NCBI GenBank assembly: GCA_016785955.1
Contig: JAEUWH010000019.1
Span: 1 to 57,758 of the forward strand
DNA length: 57,758 bases
Direction of reading: 5' to 3'
DNA from: Pseudobdellovibrionaceae bacterium
GTDB lineage: Bacteria > Bdellovibrionota > Bdellovibrionia > Bdellovibrionales > Bdellovibrionaceae
The position numbers were made by a program, and so were the translations under genes. This document shows, piece after piece, positions 8,342 through 17,460 of the stretch (within the stretch, counting starts at the first letter, position 1; each line of letters opens with the position of its first letter). Below the pieces are notes generated by a model. The model was given only the letters and a program-made list of their open reading frames with translations. It had not been told where the DNA came from and did no database searches.

Positions 8342-9106
8342 ATGGCCAAAATAAAAAAGACTCGCTACAAGAATGACCTATTTTTAAAATCCTTGGGTCA
8401 GCATTGTCGACAACTGCGTAAACAAAAGGGTCTCTCGATTGATCGCCTTGCAAAGGAAAGCGATCAACTGTCGACAGGCACCATCGACCGCCTAGAGCGA
8501 GGCCTAGCGGACTCGCAAGTCCTGGTTTTATTACGTTACGCCGAAGTCTTGGGGTATTCAATTTTGGATTTATTTTCATTCCTAAAAGACAACCCCGAGC
8601 TGGCTATCTATAAAGATCCACGCATTATTCCTTATGAGGAAGGCGGCAAGGCGCCCGCCCGACACGTCCCTGTCTACCCATTAAAAGTGGCCGCAGGACG
8701 ATTTGGAAATTCCGAGTTAACACACGAATCCACTCCTATTGGCTGGGTCGATGCATCGTTAAAAAATGATAACTCTGATTACTTTGCCGCCTTTGTTCGT
8801 GGCCAGTCCATGCAACCCAAGATTAACGATGGCGACCTCTGTCTTTTTAAGCGCTACACCGGCGGCAGTCGCCAGGGTCATATTTTTCTTATTCAAGCAC
8901 GTGGACTTAAAAACTCGGAAACCGACGAATCCTTCGTCGTTAAAAAATACGTACGACAAACCCCCGGCCGACAATCTGAAGACGACGATATGTCCATCAT
9001 TCACTTGGTATCAGAAAACTCGAAGTTCCCTCCAATTATATTGATGGGAGCCTCCGACGACGAGATTCAAGTCCTGGCGGAATTCATACGAGTCATCAAA
9101 GCTTAA
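8342..9106 (+). CDS. LexA/CI-like repressor (XRE HTH + S24 peptidase domain)
   Basis: The N-terminal XRE HTH spans about residues 17-80 (LRKQKGLSIDRLAKESDQL). The C-terminal S24 domain covers about 105-250. The self-cleavage features are all visible: an Ala-Gly site in KVAAGRF (118-119), the catalytic Ser in RGQSMQPK (156) and the Lys in FVVKKYV (201 or 202). Such proteins cleave themselves when activated by RecA filaments in DNA damage, releasing target promoters. Architecture and length fit CI-like repressors rather than classical LexA, which has a winged helix. It is divergent from the XRE gene across a 20-bp tandem repeat. Its targets are probably this promoter and possibly others, but no prophage genes are seen. 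Confidence 0.9.
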   Translation: MAKIKKTRYKNDLFLKSLGQHCRQLRKQKGLSIDRLAKESDQLSTGTIDRLERGLADSQVLVLLRYAEVLGYSILDLFSFLKDNPELAIYKDPRIIPYEEGGKAPARHVPVYPLKVAAGRFGNSELTHESTPIGWVDASLKNDNSDYFAAFVRGQSMQPKINDGDLCLFKRYTGGSRQGHIFLIQARGLKNSETDESFVVKKYVRQTPGRQSEDDDMSIIHLVSENSKFPPIILMGASDDEIQVLAEFIRVIKA

Positions 9107-9206
9107 TATAACTCTATACTGCCTAGCCATAATGGATTAAAGCGGCGCCATGATTGCAAAGGAATATCATATAAATTAAATGGGTTATAGCCCGAGGAAG
9201 ACCAGT

Positions 9207-9737
9207 ATGAAAGTGAAAGGCGCGCTGTTCAGTATTCTGTTGTCTACTTTTTTTACACTATTTCCCGATCAAAGCCGGGCCATCCAAACTCAAAAATCAG
9301 GACAAATTGTATGCATTGAATCCAACATCGACGAGAGCACAAACGAAAAAACAAAAATTGGTGAAATTATTGTAACGTTAAACAAAGAGGGACACCCCGT
9401 ATTCATTGAGATGGCTAGAAAGAAAATAGCCGGCCTACCTTCGATAAAGAAAACTTTTGATATAAAATCAAAAATCAAAAGCGAACTCGTAAACTACTCA
9501 CAACACGAATTCGAAAAAAGCGAGCCTGGAGAGCCAACCTCAATTCGCCAAACCAAAGTGATCTCTGCTAAAGATATCGACGGCCGCTCATTAGTTTTAA
9601 AAATTGAGAACATCTCGCATACAGATCCACAAGAATCCTCGTTCGTATACGAACACAGCAAAATCGAAATCTCGTCGATTAAAGAATTTACCATTGTGAC
9701 CTGCAAAGGGACTCAAAAGAAAACACCATCTATCTAA
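9207..9737 (+). CDS. Secreted protein of unknown function
   Basis: The ATG at 9207 is chosen over an upstream ATG at 9180 because GAGGAAG lies 7 bases before it and the signal peptide (MKVKGALFSILLSTFFTLFP, cleavage near QSRA) then starts correctly. The mature part of about 150 residues is rich in Lys, Glu and Ser, with alternating beta-type segments and two cysteines (IVCIES near the start, VTCKGT near the end) that could form one disulphide. No family recognised. It appears monocistronic, with gaps of about 100 bases before and 40 after. Confidence 0.7.
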   Translation: MKVKGALFSILLSTFFTLFPDQSRAIQTQKSGQIVCIESNIDESTNEKTKIGEIIVTLNKEGHPVFIEMARKKIAGLPSIKKTFDIKSKIKSELVNYSQHEFEKSEPGEPTSIRQTKVISAKDIDGRSLVLKIENISHTDPQESSFVYEHSKIEISSIKEFTIVTCKGTQKKTPSI

Positions 9738-9778
9738 ACGACCTAAACGACGTTTCTTAACTAGACCACATTACCACT

Positions 9779-10177
9779 GTGAAATTTCAATATTACTGGT
9801 TTGACGACATTTTTGAATTTAACTACACTGATTCCATGACTGCCTACTGGAGCATTTTTTTACTTTGTTTCGCCAATATTTTTATGACATTTGCTTGGTA
9901 TGGTCATTTAAAAAATAACCAAACAAGCCCGTTATGGATTGTCATTCTTGCGTCTTGGGGAATCGCGTTTTTTGAGTATTGCCTACAGGTTCCCGCAAAC
10001 CGCTTAGGCCTACAGAGCTTCACCCTTCCTCAATTAAAAATTATTCAAGAAGTGATCACCTTGGCGGTCTTTTTGATATTTAGTTATTTTTATATGAACC
10101 AACCTCTAAAGTGGAACTACCTTTGGGCATCAATGTGTATTTTGGGTGCCGTATTTTTTATTTTTCGCGAAGGCTAA
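9779..10177 (+). CDS. DUF486 (DMT-like) small membrane protein
   Basis: Four hydrophobic segments and the motif NIFMTFAWYGHLK identify the DUF486 family, small inner-membrane proteins distantly related to drug/metabolite transporters. The middle FFEYCLQVPANRLG and the C-terminal FSYFYMNQPLKWNYLWA also fit the family. Its members are about 110-115 residues, which corresponds to the ATG at 9836. The GTG at 9779 adds 19 atypical residues and may not be used. Neither start has a clear ribosome site. Function in the family is not established. It stands alone between unrelated genes. Confidence 0.85.
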   Translation: MKFQYYWFDDIFEFNYTDSMTAYWSIFLLCFANIFMTFAWYGHLKNNQTSPLWIVILASWGIAFFEYCLQVPANRLGLQSFTLPQLKIIQEVITLAVFLIFSYFYMNQPLKWNYLWASMCILGAVFFIFREG

Positions 10178-10574
10178 CGACCCCGCTCTTGACCCTCTCG
10201 TGAACTGCTTTTCTTGAAGTGAGACAAACTAAAATACGCTCAACTCAATATTCAATTCAGAACATTTAACACGACATCCATCCTGACATAAAAAGTCTAC
10301 TCCCCCCTTAACTCAAAATAAGCCATCTTAATCTTAAATCGACCTAGATAGGTTGGTAATGACATCTTAAATCAAACGTCTTGTTTCTTAGCAACAAGAC
10401 CTGAAGCGAGCCTCATCTTTCAACCCAAATAGATTGCTCAGAACACACAGCCTTCAAAACTAGATCTTTTGCTTTCAAGATTTTACCGATAAATACTCAC
10501 TGACATATTCACTGAACTATTTGCTGACACGAGATGATCGGGAAATCATCAGGAATTTACATGAGGAGGACTCT
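10178..10574. other. Gene-free interval with short repeats
   Basis: No convincing gene. It holds a 10-base direct repeat ATCTTAAATC (10331-10340, 10364-10373) flanking 23 bases that contain GGTTGGTAATGAC, part of the 14-mer duplicated at 3791-3826. Just before the next gene there is an imperfect 12-base period around 10493-10530 (variants of ATTCACTGA). The downstream gene starts at the GTG at 10575. Confidence 0.5.
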
Positions 10575-12182
10575 GTGCGCGCAGTCTTTTTTATTGGCTC
10601 ATTTCTTTTACTCTCTGCCATCGCCGGAGTTTCATTTTTCTGGTCGCCGATTCTGGTCCTACTTGTTTTTCTTCTACCAATTATCGGCTTAGGACTTAAG
10701 GATGCCTATCAAACCAAACGCGCCATCTTAAGAAACTTTCCCGTCGTTGGTCATATGCGATTTCTGCTAGAAGCCATCCGACCCGAAATACAACAGTATT
10801 TTATCGAATCCGATGTCGGCGGCGCGCCCGTTCCACGCGAAACCCGATCCGTCGTATACCAACGCGCAAAACAACAAACCGACACACTTCCCTTTGGCAC
10901 CCAAAGAAATGTTTACGAGGACGGTTACGAGTGGTTGAGCCATTCGCTGTCCCCTAAGCATATCAACACCCAAGACCTACGCGTCCTGGTCGGTGGACCA
11001 CAATGCAAAAAACCCTACTCGGCGTCCGTCTTTAATATTTCCGCCATGAGCTATGGCGCCCTCAGCAGCCATGCCATTCAAGCCCTCAATGGCGGTGCAA
11101 AACTTGGCGGATTTTATCACAATACCGGCGAAGGCGGAGTCAGCCCCCATCACCTCTCGGGCGGTGGCGACTTGGTTTGGCAAATTGGAACAGGATACTT
11201 TGGTTGTCGCACGGACGACGGAAACTTTTCCGCCGACCTGTTCCAAGCCACAGCCACGCACGAAAATATAAAGATGATCGAGATTAAACTTTCTCAAGGC
11301 GCCAAACCCGCTCATGGCGGTATTTTACCAGCAGCCAAAATCACTCCCGAAATCGCCGATATTCGCAAAGTTAAACCCGGCGCCGACGTCATCTCGCCGC
11401 CCGCACATCGCGCCTTCTCGACACCCATGGAACTTCTACACTTTGTACAAACACTTCGCGAGCTTTCCGCTGGCAAACCCATCGGATTCAAAATGTGCGT
11501 GGGCCGACCCCACGAATTCGTAGCCATCTGCAAAGCCATGGTGGAATCACAAATTTACCCAGACTTCATCACCATAGACGGCGGCGAAGGCGGTACCGGC
11601 GCCGCTCCGCTCGAATTTTCCAACAGTGTCGGCGCGCCTCTCGAAGAAGGCCTTACCTTCGTACACGATGTTCTGATTGGCTTTGATCTGCGCAAACACA
11701 TTCGCCTCATCGCTTCTGGAAAAATCATGACCGCGTTTAATATTTTTTCCCGCATGGCCCTAGGCGCCGACATCTGCAACTCGGCGCGGGGAATGATGCT
11801 CTCTTTAGGCTGCATTCAAGCACGTCAATGCAACACCAATCACTGCCCAACCGGCGTCGCTACCAGCAACAAAAATCTAGTGGTCGGACTTGTCCCCTCG
11901 GATAAAAAAGTACGCGTGTACAACTACCATCGCCACACCTTATACGCATTCGCCGAATTACTGGGGGCGGCCGGCCTCGAATCGACCAAGAAAATCTCAC
12001 GCCATCACGTGAACCGCCGCGGAAGCGATGCTTCTGTTAAATCTTATGCCGACTTGTTTCCCTACACAGATCGCGGCAGCTTCTTGGCACCTGCTCACCA
12101 ACCGACCTACGCAAAATACATCGAGATGGCCTCACCTTATGACTTTGCACCCGCTCATATTCAAATGCGAAAGGCCAGCTGA
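10575..12182 (+). CDS. FMN-binding glutamate synthase-like protein
   Basis: The GTG at 10575 is preceded by AGGAGGA at ideal spacing, so it is preferred over an in-frame TTG at 10521. Two hydrophobic segments (about 5-45) anchor the N-terminus. The rest matches the FMN-binding, (beta/alpha)8 domain of GltB-like proteins, with AMSYGALSSHAIQALN, NTGEGGVSPHH, KLSQGAKPAHGG, a glycine-rich GGEGGTGAAPLEF flavin segment and a cysteine cluster CIQARQCNTNHCPTG that would hold an iron-sulphur centre. The amidotransferase domain of true glutamate synthase is absent. Members of this membrane-anchored subfamily are widespread, and their substrate is not well established. About 535 residues is the usual length. 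Confidence 0.9.
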   Translation: MRAVFFIGSFLLLSAIAGVSFFWSPILVLLVFLLPIIGLGLKDAYQTKRAILRNFPVVGHMRFLLEAIRPEIQQYFIESDVGGAPVPRETRSVVYQRAKQQTDTLPFGTQRNVYEDGYEWLSHSLSPKHINTQDLRVLVGGPQCKKPYSASVFNISAMSYGALSSHAIQALNGGAKLGGFYHNTGEGGVSPHHLSGGGDLVWQIGTGYFGCRTDDGNFSADLFQATATHENIKMIEIKLSQGAKPAHGGILPAAKITPEIADIRKVKPGADVISPPAHRAFSTPMELLHFVQTLRELSAGKPIGFKMCVGRPHEFVAICKAMVESQIYPDFITIDGGEGGTGAAPLEFSNSVGAPLEEGLTFVHDVLIGFDLRKHIRLIASGKIMTAFNIFSRMALGADICNSARGMMLSLGCIQARQCNTNHCPTGVATSNKNLVVGLVPSDKKVRVYNYHRHTLYAFAELLGAAGLESTKKISRHHVNRRGSDASVKSYADLFPYTDRGSFLAPAHQPTYAKYIEMASPYDFAPAHIQMRKAS

Positions 12183-12259
12183 TCGCTGTTTTGTTCTTGC
12201 CAAACTTCTGCTTCCGGGGCATCAAAACAAAACCGTGTTCAATTTGCACAAGGATTTTT

Positions 12260-12751
12260 ATGCCCTCTTTTGATATCGTATCGGAATTAGATCTCCAAGA
12301 AGTCGACAACGCCCTCAACCAAGCTCGTAAAGAAGTCGAAGGTCGCTATGACTTTAAAGGCAGCATGGCTGAAATCAAATGGGATAAAGATAAAAATGAG
12401 ATCGTCATCCAAGCCGAAGATGATTATAAAATGGGAGCGATTTCGAGTATTATTTTAAACAAAGCCGGTAAACGCGGAATTGATCTAAAGGCCTTCAAGT
12501 TGGAAGACATCGAGCCCGCCGGTGGCAAAATGCTAAGACAAAAAATCAAATTGATTCAAGGCCTGGAAAAAGACGTCGCTAAAGACATCGTTAAATCAAT
12601 CAAAGATTCAAAATTAAAAGTGCAGCCACAAATTATGGACGACAAGGTGCGGGTGACCTCAAAAAGTATTGATGAATTGCAAACAACCATGGCCACACTG
12701 CGAGGACAAAACTTCCCCGTACCCCTCCAATACAACAATATGCGCTCGTAA
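12260..12751 (+). CDS. yajQ: YajQ-family nucleotide-binding protein
   Basis: The 163-residue protein from ATG 12260 (AAGGA 6 bases upstream) begins MPSFDIVSELDLQEVDNAL and continues with GRYDFKGS, both diagnostic for the YajQ/UPF0234 family. The length is standard. An in-frame upstream extension to 12191 lies in the intergenic region and is rejected. Family members bind nucleotides and nucleic acid; the Xanthomonas homologue binds cyclic di-GMP and modulates transcription. It follows the FMN enzyme by 77 bases and ends at a bidirectional hairpin. Confidence 0.93.
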   Translation: MPSFDIVSELDLQEVDNALNQARKEVEGRYDFKGSMAEIKWDKDKNEIVIQAEDDYKMGAISSIILNKAGKRGIDLKAFKLEDIEPAGGKMLRQKIKLIQGLEKDVAKDIVKSIKDSKLKVQPQIMDDKVRVTSKSIDELQTTMATLRGQNFPVPLQYNNMRS

Positions 12752-12764
12752 GGCCGCACTCTAA

Positions 12765-12819
12765 GCAGACGTATGAATTCAGTGATAGGGATTCCAAGTC
12801 ACTGATCACACCTGTCTGC
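12765..12819. terminator. Bidirectional hairpin between convergent genes
   Basis: GCAGAC (12765-12770) pairs with GTCTGC (12814-12819), and inside it TCAGTGA (12779-12785) pairs with TCACTGA (12799-12805). It lies between yajQ and the convergent MBL-fold gene and probably ends both transcripts. T-tracts are weak. Confidence 0.5.
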
Positions 12820-14157
12820 CTATTTTAAGTGTCTCAACTGTGCCTGCTGATACGAGCTTACGGTGCGATTAAAAAGGCCACACAACAGTGGATCCTGCAG
12901 GATATCGACGGATTGAATATCCTTTTCGATTTCAGCGGCAAATACCATATCATTGATGCGAACATAGAGTGACGTCAGCGATTCACCATTCACCAGTGCC
13001 CCATACAAACGTGCCAGCGGAATTTCGGTCAACCAACCTAACGGCCCAGCCACGGAATCAACACTTACAACCTGTCCTTTGTGGATATGGTAATAAAAAC
13101 TGCGCGCGTGCCCGTTGTGATCATACACTCGCAAACACCAGAATCGCGACGACTGAAAATACGGATCTTCAAAGGGATCTATTTCATTTATCCGACCCGC
13201 TAATAGACACTGGCAATAATGATAAACATAATCTTCATGATCTTCCGATAACGCTGCGAATTTTTTAGCAATTTCCGATGTGGAAGGCACAATCACATTT
13301 GCTTGGTATTCATAATCGCCGTTTTCCGCACCCACGATACGAAGCCAATCCAAAGATGGTCCCAATGCAAAATGGTTCTCACTCAAACGTATGGAACGCG
13401 ACGGGTTGAGACGCACGATCTGGGTCGACGGCAAGAAAGCATGCACCTGCCGGGCAAACGAGCGATAAGAAATCGGAAAAAAAGCCTGACGGTACCAAGA
13501 CCAAGTCTCTTGAATAAATTGGCATGAGCTGGGCACCACAATACGCGGATTCAAAGCTTGCAATTGAGCCACCCACTCGTGGGGAATCAATCCTGTCGCC
13601 GCCGTTGCCCGACGAGGCGACAAGACCTCGAGTTCACGCATCGTTTGAAACGGCCACAACACAACATCCCAAGATCTTTCATTTTTCAACAGGCTCATTG
13701 TTTCTGGATCAATCCAAGAATCAACAACATTTAAAATATTGTGCCCATCCACTTTGATATGCAGAACAGAGTCTATGTCCCGATCCAGCGCCGGTCGAGG
13801 AATCACCTCGAAACCACCCACACAAATCGCTTCGTTCAACCTCAACGCCCGCACCGACCGAAACCCCAGGGCTGTGACTAACGCAAAAAATTCGTCGTGT
13901 ACGCAGTACATATAGATCGGCACCCGCCGGTCGATATGATTCAAACTGGTCAACGAACAATGATCATCATGATAATGAGAAATAAAGACCGCATCCCATT
14001 TCTGCTGTTGAATCTGCAACAGATCAAACTGCACATCAGGAAAAGCATAGTTATTCACACTGAAGGGATTTTCAAAAATGGGATCGAACACAATTTTAAC
14101 ATTATCGTGCTCAAAAATATAACCCGCATGCAAAATACGTGAAATCAGGACGCTCAT
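12820..14157 (-). CDS. MBL-fold metallohydrolase
   Basis: The N-terminal ~200 residues have the metallo-beta-lactamase fold signature: an HxHxDH metal motif HYHDDH at 61-66 preceded by WDAVFIS, an Asp in NVVDSWID (about 142-147) and later conserved-looking His/Asp positions. This resembles the UlaG/RomA-like branch that starts with an aromatic or Gly-rich segment rather than true beta-lactamases. The C-terminal ~230 residues are unassigned. The start ATG abuts the stop of the upstream membrane protein (TAAATG), so the two are coupled. Substrate unknown; lactonase, phosphodiesterase or nuclease roles are all possible. Confidence 0.82.
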   Translation of the reverse strand: MSVLISRILHAGYIFEHDNVKIVFDPIFENPFSVNNYAFPDVQFDLLQIQQQKWDAVFISHYHDDHCSLTSLNHIDRRVPIYMYCVHDEFFALVTALGFRSVRALRLNEAICVGGFEVIPRPALDRDIDSVLHIKVDGHNILNVVDSWIDPETMSLLKNERSWDVVLWPFQTMRELEVLSPRRATAATGLIPHEWVAQLQALNPRIVVPSSCQFIQETWSWYRQAFFPISYRSFARQVHAFLPSTQIVRLNPSRSIRLSENHFALGPSLDWLRIVGAENGDYEYQANVIVPSTSEIAKKFAALSEDHEDYVYHYCQCLLAGRINEIDPFEDPYFQSSRFWCLRVYDHNGHARSFYYHIHKGQVVSVDSVAGPLGWLTEIPLARLYGALVNGESLTSLYVRINDMVFAAEIEKDIQSVDILQDPLLCGLFNRTVSSYQQAQLRHLK

Positions 14158-14628
14158 TTAATCACGACGATCAATTTTTTGAAAATAGGCCTGACAACGA
14201 GACGAAATCTCGGTTTTACGATTGTAATGCATCATTTTGTCGAAATTACGCCCCACGCATGTATACAAAAATGCACCCGACAAAAACGAAGGACGTGTCT
14301 TACGAATTTGTTCTACTTTTTCTTCACAATCTCCAGACGATGAGGTCCACGCCGACACGCAAATATCTTGGGTCAAATTATAACATTCCATTTGCCGCGA
14401 CCTCGGTCCGCACGGACCCGACTCTTGCGCAATCAGAATTTGTCCCGAATAGTGGGCCAAATAAAAATAAACGGCCGTAATCAAAATCAACCCGAACCCT
14501 AAGAGCGGATCACTCCACGTCGGACCACCATAACGAGAGTTCAATGGCGTTTTAATAAAAAGGTACAAACCAAGAAAAAAAGGCACAAGGAAACTGATTT
14601 CCCAAAATTTCATAATGTCATCTTTCAT
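14158..14628 (-). CDS. Two-helix membrane protein coupled to the MBL gene
   Basis: The 156-residue protein has two predicted membrane helices (FLVPFFLGLYLFI at about 13-25 and LLGFGLILITAVYFYLA at about 42-58). A cysteine-rich soluble part follows (CGPRSRQMECYN, DICVSAW, GDCEEK, YTCVG, SRCQAY), which suggests a disulphide-bonded periplasmic domain. The start could be ATG 14628 or 14613. Its stop directly abuts the ATG of the MBL-fold gene, so they probably share a function. No family recognised. Confidence 0.7.
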   Translation of the reverse strand: MKDDIMKFWEISFLVPFFLGLYLFIKTPLNSRYGGPTWSDPLLGFGLILITAVYFYLAHYSGQILIAQESGPCGPRSRQMECYNLTQDICVSAWTSSSGDCEEKVEQIRKTRPSFLSGAFLYTCVGRNFDKMMHYNRKTEISSRCQAYFQKIDRRD

Positions 14629-14672
14629 CAGAATTTATGGTTTGTAAACGGGAATAACCCCCACCGGCACTC

Positions 14673-14698
14673 CTGAAATTCACATTCTAGAATTTCAG
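14673..14698. promoter_or_regulatory. 9-bp inverted repeat between divergent genes
   Basis: CTGAAATTC (14673-14681) and GAATTTCAG (14690-14698) are perfect arms with an 8-base spacer, in the space between the divergent starts at 14628 and 14831. A dimeric operator is the simplest reading. Confidence 0.4.
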
Positions 14699-14830
14699 CA
14701 ACCAATCAATTGCAATATACCGTCACTGAAAGCTCGATTTTATTGAAATATTTTTCCAACTCTTTTTTTTACAAAAGTTTCCTTGTCGAGCGCAATTACC
14801 ATGGGATAAAAGCCAAGCCAGGAGATGCCT

Positions 14831-15439
14831 ATGAGATTAATGACTGCCTTGCTACTTTGTTTCGGGATTCCAACTTTAGCAGCCAGTAAAGTGGTTGAAA
14901 AAACCCGCGTTCTGGAAGAAAAAATCTCCTCGGCAGAAGGCTGCACGATCTCTGGCGACTACATCAGCGATGACTACTCTGCCCAATACCTTTATACGGT
15001 AACGATGAAAATCACCGTGCTACAAATGATCGAACCTTACTCGGCAAAAGTCACAAGATCTTTGATCGGCAAAACCCTGGAAACCGAAATTCCTAATTCC
15101 GTAAAACCAGCACGGGAAAAAACAGTCGCCTCTGTCCAAAAAATGACTCATCCTGTACGCTACCCAACCGAGCAAGTTAAACAGTCTCTGCTCAAGTCGT
15201 GTGAAGATGAAATGTTGTTCATCAACACGGGTTCATATCCCCCGCCACCACCCAGACCAGTGATCATTGAAAAACCGAAAAAGACGCCGCCCGCAAAATC
15301 GGAATCTCCCGATGACCCCAGCACTCTGCCCACAGAGCCAGCGCCTCCCAGCGAGGGCGATCTTTTGATTCCGCCATCCACTAACGAGGAGAACAATCCA
15401 CTGGGAGACTTGCCAAGCGCCACCCCCATAGCAAACTAA
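14831..15439 (+). CDS. Secreted protein with Pro-rich C-terminus
   Basis: The start at 14831 is chosen because AGGAG ends 6 bases before it; the ATG at 14825 is too close to that site. The product is about 202 residues, with a signal peptide (MRLMTALLLCFGIPTLA). The mature domain of about 115 residues has two cysteines (GCTISG, KSCEDE). A proline/serine/glutamate-rich tail follows from about residue 138 (YPPPPPRPVI, KKTPPAKSE), probably a disordered envelope-spanning or linker region. No family recognised. It is convergent with the hybrid kinase at 15460. Confidence 0.7.
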   Translation: MRLMTALLLCFGIPTLAASKVVEKTRVLEEKISSAEGCTISGDYISDDYSAQYLYTVTMKITVLQMIEPYSAKVTRSLIGKTLETEIPNSVKPAREKTVASVQKMTHPVRYPTEQVKQSLLKSCEDEMLFINTGSYPPPPPRPVIIEKPKKTPPAKSESPDDPSTLPTEPAPPSEGDLLIPPSTNEENNPLGDLPSATPIAN

Positions 15440-15459
15440 TTTCAAGACGGCCAACCACA

Positions 15460-17460
15460 CTATAGATGAGGCTGATAACTGAGCGTATCCGCTAGTAACT
15501 TGGCTTCAGCCAGCTGTCGGTAACGAATCAGCATCTCTACCAGTAGCCGCACATTCAGAGGTTTTGTCAAATAGTCATCAAACCCCATATTCAAGGCACG
15601 ATCACGCTCTTCTTTTAGAGCATGAGCTGTCAAGGCAATGATAGGCGTTCGCAAACCTTGTCGTCGTAAAATCTGCGTTGTCTCGTAACCATCCAGATTA
15701 GGCATTTGAATGTCCATCAAAACAACATCATAAGAATTATGATTCAATTTCTCCAAGGCCTCTAGGCCATCATTTGCGATTTCAATCTCGGCCGCGACAT
15801 TTTGAAGGTACCGAGAAAACAGCATTTGATTGTCAACCGAGTCTTCCACCAGCAAAATTTTAAAACCAAGCAAACTATTTTCAAATCGCGAAGAACCATC
15901 TGTCATCGCCTCGGCTACCTTACCCAAATCCGCATAGTCCTCAGCTGTCAGCAATCCTGCATCCATTGTAAACTTAAACACACTTCCTCGGCCATAATCA
16001 CTGGACTCTAGCTCCAAGTTTCCCCCCAGAGAATGCGCCAGCTTCTGAGATAAATTCAGACCCAGCCCCGTACCGCCAAATTTTCGCGTGGTCGAACTGT
16101 CCGCTTGAACAAACGGCTGGAAAAGCTTTTTCTGCTGCGCCAATGTCATCCCAATTCCCGAGTCTCGAATCACAATTTCAATATTGGCAGGCCGATCTGG
16201 ATCATCAGAACCTAGAACCCTGGCCGTGAGCTGAACACCCCCACGTTCAGTAAATTTCAATGCATTACTGATAAGATTTGTCAGAATCTGTCGCACACGT
16301 GTCGGATCACTACTGATTGACTCTGGAAACGGTTCTTCAAAATGAACCTGCAATAACAATCCACGATTTCGTGCGTTTAGCCCAAAGGCTTCAATTAATT
16401 CATTCAGCAATATCCGCAACGAAAACCGTGCAATTTCGATTTCCATCCGCCCAGCTTCAACCTTGGCTAAATCCAAGATCTCTCCTAAAAGCTTGGTTAA
16501 ACTCATGGCATTTCGTTTGATCGTTTTCAGATATGTATTTCGTTCTTCATTACTAATACTTGGACTTAGCGCCAAGTCAGCAAACCCCTCAATGATCCCA
16601 AGGGGCGTTCTAATTTCGTGACTCATGTTCGACAAAAATCGAGTTTTTGATTGATTCGCAAACTCTGCTTCTTCCAACGCTTGCTTCTGCGCCTCTTCTG
16701 CCTTTATACGTTCTGTGATCTCGATACAAGCAACAGTTAGCCCCTCGACATAACCATCCACGGACAACTGCGCCTCGATCGTCATATCATAGCAATGCTT
16801 CTTGCGATTCAATGTCAGCGGCAACGTCACATGCTGGCCGACTCCGGTCGCTAAGACTTCGGTTTTGACCGCATGCAGTTTCTGCGCTTCTTCGTCGGGA
16901 AAAATATCATAGTCAAATTTATTAATGAAAAAATCAGGAGATAATTGATCGGGTGGATTGTACACCCATGTATAGCGCAAATGCTTATCGATCGTGTAAA
17001 TCATGATCGGCGCATACTTAAGCGCAATTTTAAATCGCTCGTCAGTCTGCCAAAGCTCATCCATCAACTGACGCCCGCGCAGCAGAGCTTTAATCGTCGC
17101 TAATAACACCGGTGGATCAAAGGGATGCGACAGATAACTATCCGCACCGCCCTCCAAACCATGAATCTGCTCTTTGGATGTATTACAACTGTCCGCGACT
17201 TGAAGAACTGGGATATACGAAGTCCTGGGATTGGCCTTGATTTGACGACACACTTCAAGACCATTTATATCTGGTAAATAGATATCCAATGTTATTAAAT
17301 CTGGCTTTTCAATCGTAGCTAGCGCTAATGCTTGAATGCCATTAACAGCCTCAAGGGTTTCATAGCCGCTGGAACGCAAGGCTCGAATAATCGTATGCCG
17401 AGTTGTTTCCGTGGCATCAACAACTAAGACTCTTTTCTTGGTTGATTTTTCTACATCCAT
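15460..17460 (-). CDS. Hybrid histidine kinase (REC-PAS-HisKA-HATPase-REC)
   Basis: From ATG 17460 the product is 666 residues. An N-terminal receiver covers about 8-125, with phosphoacceptor D59 in LITLDIYLPD. It has an incomplete acidic pair (VVDATE) and His at the usual Lys position (LSHPF, about 112). A PAS-like sensor covers about 140-255. HisKA has SNMSHEIRTP with H281. The ATPase domain has NLISNALKF, DSGIGM and FGGTGLGL. The C-terminal receiver (about 545-660) is canonical, with VEDSVDNQ, MDIQMP and LTKPL. There are no membrane helices, so it is a cytoplasmic sensor. The in-frame ATG at 17487 adds 9 residues. N-terminal receivers lacking the Lys are common in kinases of this layout. 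Its signal and targets are unknown. Confidence 0.92.
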   Translation of the reverse strand: MDVEKSTKKRVLVVDATETTRHTIIRALRSSGYETLEAVNGIQALALATIEKPDLITLDIYLPDINGLEVCRQIKANPRTSYIPVLQVADSCNTSKEQIHGLEGGADSYLSHPFDPPVLLATIKALLRGRQLMDELWQTDERFKIALKYAPIMIYTIDKHLRYTWVYNPPDQLSPDFFINKFDYDIFPDEEAQKLHAVKTEVLATGVGQHVTLPLTLNRKKHCYDMTIEAQLSVDGYVEGLTVACIEITERIKAEEAQKQALEEAEFANQSKTRFLSNMSHEIRTPLGIIEGFADLALSPSISNEERNTYLKTIKRNAMSLTKLLGEILDLAKVEAGRMEIEIARFSLRILLNELIEAFGLNARNRGLLLQVHFEEPFPESISSDPTRVRQILTNLISNALKFTERGGVQLTARVLGSDDPDRPANIEIVIRDSGIGMTLAQQKKLFQPFVQADSSTTRKFGGTGLGLNLSQKLAHSLGGNLELESSDYGRGSVFKFTMDAGLLTAEDYADLGKVAEAMTDGSSRFENSLLGFKILLVEDSVDNQMLFSRYLQNVAAEIEIANDGLEALEKLNHNSYDVVLMDIQMPNLDGYETTQILRRQGLRTPIIALTAHALKEERDRALNMGFDDYLTKPLNVRLLVEMLIRYRQLAEAKLLADTLSYQPHL

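Noticed and set aside
8342-9106. Prophage immunity region
   Set aside because: Apart from the XRE and S24 genes no phage structural, replication or integrase genes are seen in the surrounding 20 kb.
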